Origin: Moesziomyces globuligerus
Taxonomy: Eukaryota; Basidiomycota; Ustilaginomycetes; Ustilaginales; Ustilaginaceae
Direction: 5' to 3'
Length of the DNA: 64,000 nucleotides
NCBI GenBank assembly: GCA_030849465.1
Contig: JARVLF010000018.1
Location: 372,001 to 436,000, forward strand
Shown here: positions 1 to 10,700 of the stretch, in pieces
Numbering within the stretch: the first letter of the stretch is position 1
Layout of the letters: the number at the start of each line of letters is the position of its first letter
Position numbers and translations under genes: made by a program
The notes under the pieces: model-generated
The model's input: only the letters and a program-made list of their open reading frames with translations
Told to the model about the DNA's origin: nothing
Databases searched by the model: none

Positions 1-1309
1 GCACGCACTGCAGCTCGCCCTGGAGCGCGCACCTTCCTCGGCCACCGCGCGCTTCTTTGCCATCTACATCCGCGGCCGCATGGCCAAGCTGTGCATCCAT
101 CCGGCGGCGAACCACATCGTCGCGGCGCTGCTGCGTCGTCTCGCGCCCGCCGAGCTCGCCGCTGCCATCGCCGAGATGGGCAAGGTCGCCACGGGGATGG
201 TCAAGGAGCAGATGGTTGGCTGTCTGCAGGCAGCTGTGGACAGGGTGGGTCAGCTCGTTGCTGAGCCCGCGGCAGCGGAGGCCAAGAAGCTCGCCAAGGC
301 GGTGTCCGAGGTAGTGCTGGGTGCGTTTCGACTCAAGGCCAAGGCCGAGTCGGCAGCAGAGGGACAGATGGAGGAGGGTGTCAAGATGCTTGTGCCCACG
401 ATGCTGGCACTCAAGACGCGCAAGGCGTATCTGCACACGTACGCTGCGCGTGCCAAGCAGGGAGACGAGGCGGAAGAGGGGCATGGACAGAAGCGCACGC
501 GCGACGGCAAGTCGTCCAAGTCGAAAAAGGCCAAGCACGCCAAGAAGCACGACGAGGGCGAGTCGGAGGACGAGCAGGCGGCGTGGATGATGGACGAGGC
601 ATACGAGCTTCCAGCCTCCGAGGCCACCGTCCAGGGAAGTCTGTTGCTGCAATCTCTGCTTCGGCTTCCCGGGCCGAGCACCGTCAAGGGGCCTGTCAAG
701 CGTACCTTTGGACGTCCCACTCCTGCTGTCGCCGCAGCACCGGTCGAGGTGTTTGGCAGTGCGCTGGTGCTCGAGTCACTGCTTGCGCTGCCTACGCTCG
801 CGCCGTTTGCGCGCAACCCGACCGCGGTACACACGCTCATTGCCGCGCTCACGCCCATCTCGGCCGCGGCGGCCAGCGAGGGGCTGGATGCAGGCCAGGC
901 TGCGCGCCGCCGCAAGCTCGGCGCGGCGCTGGTCGCGCAGCTGGCGCACTTCTGCGGCGACAAGTATGGCAGCCGACTGGCGGATCAGCTCTGGTACACG
1001 TCCGACGGCTACTCGAAGGAGAAGATCGCCAAGGCGGTCGTCGAGGATTCGGCGACGATCCTGCGCGGTGCGTATGCGGGCTACTTTACCAACAAGCTCC
1101 AGCTCCAGCTGTACCGCAAGGGCAAGCTGCGCGAATGGACACAGGCGGTGCAAGCGCAGCAGCCACCTGCACCCGCTCGCGATGCACCGCAGCAGGGCGG
1201 CGTGGTGAGGCATAGGCCGATCGTCGTCACGACCGCGCGCAAGCCGGGCAAGAAGACCAAGAAGGCCAAGATCGACGGCGAGCTCGATGCGATCCTCGGT
1301 GGGATTTGA
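1..1309 (+). CDS. nop9: Nop9 pumilio-repeat ribosome-biogenesis protein (5'-truncated by window)
   Basis: The frame is open from base 2 to a TGA at 1307-1309, giving 435 visible C-terminal residues; the start lies left of the window. Nop9 is a nucleolar RNA-binding protein of pumilio (PUF)-type helical repeats needed for 18S rRNA/40S maturation. Seen here: repeat-like helices at the left edge (CIHPAANHIV) and later (HFCGDKYGSRLADQLW, the degenerate repeat pattern of Nop9). A highly charged Lys/Asp/Glu insertion follows residue 150, with nuclear-localisation-like KSKKAKHAKKH. The C-terminal block (YFTNKLQLQLYRKGKLREW) matches the usual Nop9 ending, followed by a basic tail (GKKTKKAK). It converges on the next gene with only 32 bp between stop codons. 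Puf6 is the main alternative family, but the late repeat and tail fit Nop9 better. Confidence 0.8.
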   Translation, partial: HALQLALERAPSSATARFFAIYIRGRMAKLCIHPAANHIVAALLRRLAPAELAAAIAEMGKVATGMVKEQMVGCLQAAVDRVGQLVAEPAAAEAKKLAKAVSEVVLGAFRLKAKAESAAEGQMEEGVKMLVPTMLALKTRKAYLHTYAARAKQGDEAEEGHGQKRTRDGKSSKSKKAKHAKKHDEGESEDEQAAWMMDEAYELPASEATVQGSLLLQSLLRLPGPSTVKGPVKRTFGRPTPAVAAAPVEVFGSALVLESLLALPTLAPFARNPTAVHTLIAALTPISAAAASEGLDAGQAARRRKLGAALVAQLAHFCGDKYGSRLADQLWYTSDGYSKEKIAKAVVEDSATILRGAYAGYFTNKLQLQLYRKGKLREWTQAVQAQQPPAPARDAPQQGGVVRHRPIVVTTARKPGKKTKKAKIDGELDAILGGI

Positions 1310-1341
1310 GCGGCTAAAATGGCAGATTTGGCATTCGGGAT

Positions 1342-3438
1342 TCAGACTCGAGTGACAGGCGTGTGTGCGGGGAGGGGGTTTCGTAGGATGCCCTTGAGCT
1401 GGGGCTGGGAGAGGACGGGGAGCGAGGTGGAGGAGGGGAGGTTGGTGCGATTTCGACGTGCGAGGGCGGCCGAGGCGGCTGAAGCGACGGGTTCCGAGAG
1501 GTAGGCCGAGGCAGCCGAGTAGTAGGAGCGTTCGAGGATGGGGTCGATGCAGATGCTGTTGGGGTGGATCGGTCGGAAGTCGAGTGAGCTCTTGCGCAGC
1601 GGAACGCGCACTGCTGGTGCTGGGACCGAGGAGGTTGGGGAGGGCTTGGACTTGGACTTGGGCAGGGTTTTGCTCGTGAACGAGTGGTTGGCTTTGACCG
1701 TCTTGATGGGGCGTGCGCGCGCGAGGATGGGCACCACCGCCTCGGGAGGTTCGTCCGAGCCGCGCGAGAAGAGCGTGCCCGCGCGCCCGCGGACGGGACG
1801 AGGCCTCGCTAGCACCGACCCCACGACGCGCGTCGCCCGCTCGATCGTCACCTCTTCGTCCAACAACGCCGGACACGAGACCGAGCTCGACAGTCCCATC
1901 TCCCGCACGGCGGTTTGGTGAGGCGAAGGCGAAGGAGGGCCAACGTAGGGTCGACAGCCCCAGATCGACGGCGGCACAGCCGGAGCAAAGTCGAGCTCAA
2001 GACGATACGGATGAGGGCTTGGGCGGGCGATCGGCGAAGGCAGTCCGTCGAGCCCCAAGGGCGAAGCGCCGCCGAGCTCCAGCTCGAGCTCGGGCGTGCT
2101 TAGCGGCGGAGTCATCATCGCATCCCTCACGCCCTCGACGCTCCGCTTCACCTCGAGTTCGTCCCCAACAACGCAGCCGACCTCTTGGTCGAGACTCTCC
2201 TCCTCTAGCACGGTTTGGGGACGTACGGTGAGATCCCCCTCGCTAGTGGCCGCGAGGAGGCCGACAAGGATGGGGCTTGAGCAGCTCGAAGCGACGGCCG
2301 AGGCGGTGTTCGAGACCACCCTAACTGCATTGCCTACGACGGGGGCATACGTCCTCACCTCGCCCGACATGGCCTCGTCCTCGCTCCACCATGCGCCGAC
2401 GTCGGCGCGCAGCTCTCTGCTCGCCTGCCACTCTGCCGATGCCTTGCGCGCATGCCTCTGGCTCGTCCGTCGGTACCGGTATCCGAGTCCGCACAGATAC
2501 GCCATCTTCTCCTCGACCGTCGCGCCGCCGACGTCGGCGCTGCGCGTCTGGGCGAGCGACAGCGGCAGCTCCGAGACACTCCGGTCTAGCAGGAAGAGGC
2601 TCGCCTGGAGCCGGGCGAGCTTGGCGGCGTCGGCGCCAAACGCGTCGGTCTCGCTCTCGTCGTCGCTGACGAGCGTGCGCGACGATTCCGATCCCGAGCC
2701 CGCGCCGTTGCGTGGCGAGTAGGCAGGCAGCGTGGCGGTGGCGGTGTACGAGGGGGGGCGGGGATCGGCAAACTTGCTCGAGAGGTCGGTCGAGATGCGT
2801 CGCGGGGTGGGGGCGTGCGACGAGTAGGGCGACCATCCCTGCGTCGGTTCGTTCTGCTCGAGCGCGGGCGAGAGCGCGGTGCGGTTCCAGGTGTCGGACC
2901 GCATTCGCAGCGGCGGGCTGGGTACGGCCGCTGGCGTGATGCGCGCGCGATGGGCGGGGGCAAATGCCGACTTGAGCGCCGTCTTCGGTGCCCGATGAGC
3001 CGGCGGAGGAAGTGGGAAGCGAAACGTTTCGGATCGACATCGGCGGTTCTTCCACACTGGATGGCGAGTCCCGCTCGAAAGCAGGTAGACCTTGTTGCCC
3101 GTCTGGTCGTTCGAGTCGCTCGACGCGCTCGACAGTGCAGGGGAGAGATAGGAGAGCAGCACATCGTGGGTGGTCGAGGCATCTTGCGCGGATGCGGGCG
3201 TATGCGATGAGTCGGACGAGGCAGACGAGCTGCTGAGCGTCGGCGACGAGTCGTACGCCGTCCCGCCGCGGTACAGCGTGCTGCTCCGGTGCCGCGCCGT
3301 GTACGGCCAGCGCAGCTCGCCTCCCACGCTCTCGCCCAGCGCGTCGCCGTAGACAGGCTTGTTGAGCTGCAGAGGGAGTCCGAGTCCGATGTCGATCCCC
3401 AGCCCCTCGGTGTTGTGCGCGAGACGCATCGCGTCCAT
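1342..3438 (-). CDS. Large disordered protein of unknown function
   Basis: A 698-residue intronless frame. The longer open frame reaches 3624 without an ATG, and its translation looks like leader sequence, so the ATG at 3436-3438 (MDAMRLAHN) is the likely start; a second ATG lies three codons later. I do not recognise a family. The protein is Ser/Pro/Ala/Thr-rich and mostly disordered. A few less-repetitive blocks could be conserved motifs: an N-terminal GLGIDIGLGLPLQLNKPVYG, a helical stretch around residues 325-385 (SLFLLDRSVSELPLSLAQ, then YLCGLGYRYRR), a block RKSSLDFRPIHPNSICIDPI near residue 620, and a C-terminal KGILRNP. There is no signal peptide or membrane segment. It is probably a regulatory or scaffold protein, but this is a guess from composition only. 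Confidence 0.7.
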   Translation of the reverse strand: MDAMRLAHNTEGLGIDIGLGLPLQLNKPVYGDALGESVGGELRWPYTARHRSSTLYRGGTAYDSSPTLSSSSASSDSSHTPASAQDASTTHDVLLSYLSPALSSASSDSNDQTGNKVYLLSSGTRHPVWKNRRCRSETFRFPLPPPAHRAPKTALKSAFAPAHRARITPAAVPSPPLRMRSDTWNRTALSPALEQNEPTQGWSPYSSHAPTPRRISTDLSSKFADPRPPSYTATATLPAYSPRNGAGSGSESSRTLVSDDESETDAFGADAAKLARLQASLFLLDRSVSELPLSLAQTRSADVGGATVEEKMAYLCGLGYRYRRTSQRHARKASAEWQASRELRADVGAWWSEDEAMSGEVRTYAPVVGNAVRVVSNTASAVASSCSSPILVGLLAATSEGDLTVRPQTVLEEESLDQEVGCVVGDELEVKRSVEGVRDAMMTPPLSTPELELELGGASPLGLDGLPSPIARPSPHPYRLELDFAPAVPPSIWGCRPYVGPPSPSPHQTAVREMGLSSSVSCPALLDEEVTIERATRVVGSVLARPRPVRGRAGTLFSRGSDEPPEAVVPILARARPIKTVKANHSFTSKTLPKSKSKPSPTSSVPAPAVRVPLRKSSLDFRPIHPNSICIDPILERSYYSAASAYLSEPVASAASAALARRNRTNLPSSTSLPVLSQPQLKGILRNPLPAHTPVTRV

Positions 3439-4095
3439 GATGTCGCAGGTGCCAAGTCGAAGCCGGAAGTGGTGCAATGCAGATACAGAGTCTAGTCCAG
3501 CTAGACGAGCAAACAAAGGAAATAACGAGCTAGTGTGACATCGGTCAACGATGTCGAGCCAGTGCGGAATGGATGATACGAGATGGAGGTGAGCAGAAGA
3601 GATGTGATCGAAGCTGCTGGCCAAAGAAGCTTACCATCCTGAGCCAGTGAAGAGGGGGGGGGGGGGGTAGAACGAGCCTCAACGTCCGGCGAGTCAAGGG
3701 GCCACGTGCAAGACACCGCACCTTTGACGGCCTCCACTATTTCCTCCATGGCGTGAGAGCTTGCAGGTGTGGTCGTGCTTGGAGCTGCGGAGAGGCGAGA
3801 TGCAGAGCGAGTAAGCCGGCGTGAGGGCAGCATAGGCGCGCGCTACTTGATGGAACATATCATGCGAGCTGCGCGGGTCTAGAAGTTTGACATGCGCGCC
3901 TCGCGCACTACTTTTGCGGCCTAACATGCCTCTCATTTTTCTTCCACCTCTCGGGATGCGGGCTCGGAACTCGGCTGTGGGCGCCAGGCGAGCCTCCACC
4001 GTTGAACTTTTTGGTCTCTGCGTGGCCTCGGACGTTGGCAGGACGATACCACTCGTCTTGGGACCCAGCGGCACGGCACCAGAAGTTGGCTCAGC
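3439..4095. promoter_or_regulatory. Divergent intergenic region with G14 tract
   Basis: 657 bp between the start of the disordered protein (leftward) and the spliced 54-residue gene (rightward). I see no coding sequence. It holds an uninterrupted run of 14 G at 3654-3667 (a possible length-polymorphic tract) and no clear TATA box. It should contain both 5' leaders and core promoters. Confidence 0.5.
3654..3667 (+). repeat. Poly-G tract (G14)
   Basis: Fourteen consecutive G residues, visible directly, in the divergent promoter. Such tracts are prone to length change and to sequencing or assembly error. Confidence 0.9.
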
Positions 4096-4656
4096 ATGGC
4101 TCGCATCCCGCTCACCCCGGAGCAGAAGCGCATCCGAGTAAGTCCATCCCAAAAAGCGTCGCGCAGCAAGTCGAGAAGAGCGGAGCGTCGGGGCTGGGCG
4201 AACCACTCGAAAGGAGGATGGGGGCTTGGGCAAGACGAAGGCAGCCGAGAGCTGCAGTACGATGAACGGATGAGGGGCGATCGATACCTTGGCAAGAAGC
4301 GTGGGCTCGCTCGGACGTCGCGCCGGGAAGAGCCGTACCGAGTGCTAGAGGTCGCCAGTCTGCCAGGCTGCTCCTGCTCGTCTCGGAGATTTTCCGATGC
4401 CGTAATGCATTCCCTCATCCCCCTTGGTGATCATCGGTGCTGAGTTACAGCGGCGATGACTGCGCGGGGCCACGCGCAAGACGAGTCGAGACATGCACTG
4501 ACCCCTGTTCCCTCTTCTCCTCGCCCTGCTCAGACGATCATGATCTCGTTCCCGCTGCTGGTGGCGACGAGCGTGGTGCTGGTCAAGCGGCTCTACCTCG
4601 GCGAGGAGCAGCGCCGGCTGCCGTCGCACGGCAAGATCGCGCCTCCGCCCGCCTAA
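4096..4656 (+). CDS. Small single-pass membrane protein, 54 residues, two exons
   Basis: Exon 1 is 4096-4137 (MARIPLTPEQKRIR), then a GTAAGT donor at 4138. A CACTGACC branch-point-like site and pyrimidine tract lead to a CAG acceptor ending at 4533. Exon 2 is 4534-4656, with its stop at 4654-4656. The 396-nt intron is phase 0. The product is 54 residues: a short basic N-terminus, one hydrophobic helix (MISFPLLVATSVVLV) and a charged tail (KRLYLGEEQRRLP). Size and shape resemble small mitochondrial inner-membrane or ER assembly factors, but I do not recognise the family. The coherence of both exons (matched phase, good donor, branch and acceptor, stop just after the tail) is the main evidence. 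It converges on the giant ASH-domain gene with 84 bp between stops. Without splicing the gene would be missed. Confidence 0.65.
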
Positions 4657-4740
4657 CCTAGTCCTCTCACACACACCTTCTCAATCGGACACCAACCTCT
4701 GACGGATCATAGTTTATTGTTCTTGGGCATCTGGACTCTG

Positions 4741-7700
4741 CTACTCTGAGGAGGAAAAGATGACTGCGTCCTTGGGAAACTCCTCGGGCTCGGCGCCGGC
4801 TCCGCACTTGGGGAGGTCGAACTCGACGGTGGCGAGGAGAACGACGGTTTTGGTCTCGTCCTGGTTCTTGACCTCGTGGACGCGCACGGGCACCTCGACC
4901 TCTTCCATGCCGGAGCGGTCGTGCGTGCGGCGATCGGCGGGGTCGCTGGTGTTGGACGGGATCGCCGACTGCACCGCGCTCGGACGCACGCGCAGCAGCA
5001 GACGCTTGCTCTGGTTCGGTCCCAACGAGCACGTCACCGTCGACGAGATCCGCTTGAGCTCCCGCGGCCGATCCGCACTCGCCGACGCTGATGCCCTCGC
5101 CGCAGATTCCGCCGCCTCGCCGACGCCATTGTCAGGCGCTGCCGCCACGGCGTCCTCGGAAGCCGTGCCCGCTTCCGACGGCGTCGCCGAAGCCGCCGGC
5201 GTGAGACTGGGCAGCTTGACTCCCAGCGCCGTGAGCCTCTCCTCGTACTTCTTCACCTTGTCCGCATTCCCCTTTCGGCTCGCGATCTTGAGTTTCTGCG
5301 ACAGATTCTCGATCTCCTCCTCCTCGTCCTTGGACAGAGTGCCCCTGACATCGTCGTCGCTGGCTGTGCTGAGTCCGACGTCGATCAGACATCTTTGGTG
5401 CAGCAGATCGTGCGTATCGATCGCAATGACAAACGAGCGCGGCTTGGCCGTCGTGTTGGTCAGCACAAAGCTCTCGGGCGTCGACAGCTTGCCCGGACTA
5501 CAGGCGCCAAAGTTGATCGCGCCCGGATCCACGCCAAAGTTGGGCGTCTTGCGCACGTTGGCCTTGAGCACCACCGTCTGGTCGTTGTCCCTATCCGCCA
5601 CGTTTTCCACCACCAGCTTCTCCTGGAACGGACCGGACATGGATGGCGAGAAGACGAACTCGACCTCGCGCTTGCCATATCCGGGCACCACACCGTAGCG
5701 TCCGCTGCTGAGCTTGATATCGCCACTGGCGATACTTCCGCTCTTGCGGATGCAGTAGCGCAGCGCCCACTCGCTGCGGTTCTGGATGACGATCTTGCGC
5801 GTCTTGCTGTCGCCCTTCTCCATGTGTCCGAAATTGATATGCGGCTGTCCCAGCTCCAACAGGCTCCGGCACGTGTTGCTGCGCAGCATCAGGTCGCGCA
5901 CGGGCAGCTCGTCCGCATCGAGCTCGGCCATGCCTGCGAACTCCTCGGACGCGCGCACCACACCCATGTCGAAGTCGATCAGTCGCATAAAGATGCGCGA
6001 GTCTTGCTTGCGCGCGTTACCCTGGATGTGCGGCCGCGTGCTGCCGCTCGGATGGTACACTGCGATCACCTGGCCCTCCGAGTGCGGCGCAACGTCGAGC
6101 ACCTCGAGCGGCAGCAGCTTGCCCGCATCGATCGAGCTCTGAAGCTCGCGGCGCAGGTTGATCTCGGCGCGCACCGACTGCTCCTCGGCCTCGGGCGTAC
6201 CTAAGAAGAACGTGCTGAGCACGCTCGTCTGCGCCTCGACCGCCGCGAGCAGATCCTCGAGCGACATGCGCGACACATCAACTGGATTCGAAAGCACAGG
6301 CGCCGCCTTGCGCTTGGCGGTCAGCGCAGGCGAAAAGTGCACCCGTGCTGACGAGTCGCCAGCGCGTCCTTCTTTGGCACTCTTGCCGTGCTGACGGATA
6401 GCAGAGGTCGGCTGCGACTTGCTGCCACTCGCGCCTGCGCTGCCCTGGCTTGACTCCTTCGAAACGGGCTTGCGACGCGCTGCGGTCTGCTCGACGATGT
6501 CCCTGGCCAATGGCGACGGCAGACGCGGCACTGCCGACGCAGCTCGCGCTGCGGCCGTCTTGGGCGACAGTCCACTAGCATCTGACCTTGCCTCAGCTGC
6601 CTGCTCTCTGGCAGCTGCTTTTGCTTTTGCGCTCGACTTGGGCTTGGAGGTGCCACCCGCACCGTCGTCGTCCTGGCCATGCTTGTTGCCGGTCGTCTGG
6701 CCGAGACTCTTAGGCTTGCCACCCGTGGTGATGTTCTCGAGCAGCGCGTACTTCTTGCTCTTGGCCGGAATGCGACGCGCATCCACGGGAGGCCCAGTGG
6801 CGAGATCGAGGTGCTCAAAGTCGCTGATCAAAGATCGGTCCTTGAACGTGATCGTCTTTCCGTACGCGACCGTGATCCTGCCCTTGCCACCCTTCTTGAG
6901 CGCGGCCATGAGATTGATGCTCGGCTTGGGCTTGCCAGACGTCGTGGCCTTCCTCTGCGCCGACGAACTGCTTCCATCGTCCTTCTTACGGTAGTGGCTG
7001 TGCTTCTGTGCGAGCCGCCAGGACGCGTTCTCTGTGCGCACGGTGGTGGGCGAGTCGACCGAGATGGTCTCGAGGAAGCGCTCCTTCAGGTCGGCACCTT
7101 TCATCGCCGGCTTGCTCGACTTCGTCTTGCCCGTGACAGCGCCGGTTCCAGCAGACTGGCTAGCTTCGCTGGTGTCAGCCCCGGCGCCTTGCGCAACCGT
7201 CATCTGCTGGTCGCTATACTTGGACGCTCCCGCCTTAGGCTCCAGCGTGGGACTATCTTTCGGCCGCACCTCGCTCGGAGCCTTGATGTAGAGCGTCACG
7301 TCTTCGGTATGAGCAGGGCTGAGCTCGAGCGAAAGCTTCTTGTCCGACATGTTCTCGATGGTGAAGGTACGCATCCGCAGCGAGTTGATGTTGACGTCGC
7401 CAAACTCGACATAATTGGATCCGGTCGGCGTCAGGATACGGTAGAAGAGCGAATGGAAGCTGATGCGCTGCTTGTCAACGTTGCGCGAGCGCACCTCAAA
7501 GATCTGATCGCCCTGGCGATTCAGCAGATTGGCCACCGTGATCTGCTTTCGGTACGTCTCGTTGACCCTGCGCGGGAAGGATTCGACCTTGAGCTCGACC
7601 GTCTGCAGCGCCGGGATGGCAACCTCGTCGCGATACATGCTCAACACCTTGGACACGAAGCGCAGATCGACGCGCGCCGTCAGCTCGGACCGGTTGGTGA

Positions 7701-10700
7701 CCGAGATGTTGGCTGACCTGCGCGTGCCCACCTGCACCTCGCCGAGGTCGATCATCTTGGGTGCGATCGAGATGAACGAGGTGCACGTGCGGCTGTGACA
7801 CACCACCGTTCTACGCTCGCGTCCGCCGCGGCTTCGAATGTTGGCGAGGCGTGCGCGCGAGTAGTCGAGCGAGATGCGGAACGTCTTCTCCACGAGGCGC
7901 CCGCCGGTGAATTCGGCATCCCAGGCGACGCGCTCAGGGCGGTACGAGACAAAGACACGGTACTCGCCGCCCGGCCGCAGCACCAGCTCCTCGAGCTGGT
8001 TGCTCTGGGCATGCTCCACGTTGCGCAGCCCAGAGATGGCGGCTCCCACGGTGTTGCGGTGCGGGTTGCGCGCCGAGGCGCTCGAGGAGCCCGCGTGCGA
8101 CGAGCCAGCCGGATACGATCCCGGATGACTGTCTTGGGACAGCGCAGTGTGCACCGAGCGGACCGAGTTGGCGTCCTCGTGACGTTCCGACTCGGGATGA
8201 CGTCCACGCGAAGCGGGTCTCGACGCCAGAGCGGAGGAGCCGTGGCTCTGCGGGTTGGTGGATACGCTGGCTTGGTCGAAATCGCTGGCAGCAGAGGCGA
8301 GCGATTCGGGACGGCCAGAGTGGACGCGGTCCATGAGGTTGAGGTGCGGCGCCTCGCCCTTGCTCACGCGCGCCACCTCTGCTGCAGATGAGGCGAGGCA
8401 GTCGCCAAGTGCTTGCTTTGAAGCAGATTGGCTGGCCGGACGGACTGGCGAGTTGGAGCGCGAGCCCGCTTGCGACGCCACTGACGAGGCATCGACGCCG
8501 TCTTCGTCCGTCTGAGCACTTCCTCTGCGGCCCCGGAGCAGATCGCAGGCCGCGCTGCTGTCCGCCGCCGCTGGAAGCTCGAGTGTGGGGGGTTCCAAGG
8601 CAGCTGAGCCCTGCGGCACGTGCGCATGATGGGTTGGCGTCTTGGCGAAATCCGATGCCGTCGCAACCTGCTCACCCCCGGCCTCGGACCGCTGCGAGTG
8701 CTCGTAGGCACTCGAGACAGCGTCTGTGCCGATACCGACGCCGCTGCTGGCGCTATCTGGCGCCGAGACGCGGCTGCGATCGCCGGTGCTGGCGGAAGAG
8801 AGCGAGATCTCGCTCATGTGGGAGCTGGGTGGCGCCTCTTCCTGGTCGGGCGTCTCGTCTTCGCCCTGCGGCGCGAGCTCGGCGAGCTGGAACATGACCT
8901 CGTAGCCCTTCTGGACGCCAAAGGAGACGTCGAGGAGCACATCGGCATTGTTCTTGAGCACGAGGAGCTGCTTGGTCCAGTGGCCGCCATAGCAATCGCC
9001 AAAGTCGAGGTAGTCGCCCGAGAGCACCGCGAGGGCGTCGTCCTTGGCAGTGCCGAGCATGTTGGCGCGAATGACGACGCGGATGCTGTTTGCGGTGTTG
9101 TGGAGCGAGGTGATGGTGAGCACCTGCTCGTAGTCTCGGCAGGGCTCTTGGGGCTTGAGCGAGACTTTGATCTGCTTGGACTCGAGACGGGGCAGGACGA
9201 GAGGCTCGTAGGCCGACGTCTCCTGGTCGCCGGCCCACACGGACGGCACAATGTCGTCGTTGTCGGCACCGGTGAGATGGATGGGCGGGGTCTGGAGCAT
9301 GTTGTCGGCTTCTTCGAGCTTGACCTGGCAGAAGCAGTCGATCTCGGCCAAGTTGCGCAGCGTGAGGATCTGGGCATGGGACTGACCTACGATGACATCG
9401 CCGAAGTCGAGATAGATGGCCGAGGTGTGGCCGGTCTGGGCGGACGCATGGCTGTCCGGCAAGCTGGCGGTGGCGATGGCGGCATCAATCAAGGGGCGGC
9501 AGCATTGAGCAGCGATGGGGATGCGAATCTTCTGCACGTCTTTCTCGTCGGGTTGGCTGCGGAAGGCCGAGGCGGTAGACGAGGCGACGGATGCCGAGAT
9601 CGCAGGAGCCCCATACGACGATACGGGCCGGGACGAAGGCGGGTTGGACGCCGACGACGACGAAGATGGTGCGCCTTTTTGCGGGTGGGACCGGGCCTGC
9701 TCGGCGGCGGCTTCGTCATCAGCGTCATGACGAGGGAGAGTCCAGCTGGAGAGGGTGATGGTACCTCTGAGGGCGAAAGCCGGATGGAGCGGGCGCGACG
9801 TCTGCAAGCGGGAGGCGGCGGCCGTTGCATGCAGTTCCGGGGCGGATCTTGGCGAAGTGAGGCCAAGCTCTTCGGCGGCGCTACCGGTGCTCTCTTGATC
9901 GGAGGCGGCGGCGCTGTAACTGCCTTGGTGCTGTTCGCGGAAGGCAGCGGGCGTGGAGGCAGGCGAGAGTGCACTGGTCAGCTCTGAGCGGGAAGGATGC
10001 AAGAGCGAAGTCGAGGTCGCGTGCTCGCTTTGCTTGCGTGAGCTTGGCTGAGTCGAAGGTGACGGGGGTACGCGGTAGGGCCAAGCGCTCGAGGACTGCT
10101 GAGCCTCGGCCTCTTCGACGAACTCGGCGGGACGCAAGACGACGTAGACCTTGGTCGTCTGCTGTGGCTCGAGAAGGAAGGAGTCTGCATTCTCGAGGTT
10201 GGCGAGGACGTGCCTCCAGCCTCTGAGATTGGCGGGGACGAAGCCGCCATTCTGAGCCCATGCGATGGAGTTGGAGGGCCAAGCGGAGGGCTCGAAGTCG
10301 TGCTGAGGCGCGGAGCGCTTGCGACGCATGAAGGTGAGGCCGGGGCGGAGGTCGGACTCGAGGCGGACGATGGCGCTCTGTTCCGTGCTGTGGTTTGTGA
10401 TGAGCACATGATGGACGCAGGGCGCATGGTTGATGTAAGTGTGGTCGAAGCGGAGACAATCCTGAACGTTGACGGAAACGTGGTCCGGGCCCTGCGACAG
10501 CACTCTGAGCTCGGTGGTGTCGTGGAGGTGCGATGGACCGAGTTGGAGGGGAGTGGGGGCGGGCTTGAGGCGGGGCTGGAGGTTAGCGCCGTAGCTGGTA
10601 TTGGAGGAGGAGGCGTTGTGAGTCGAGGCTGCCGAGGAAGGAGGAAGAGAGATGAGGGAGACGCTGCCGCTGGAAGAGTTTGTGCGGAAGCGGGTGAGGC

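Noticed and set aside
1342..3624. Longer start for the disordered orphan at 3624
   Set aside because: The codon there is TTG, not ATG, and the extra translation reads like untranslated leader; the first ATG is at 3438.
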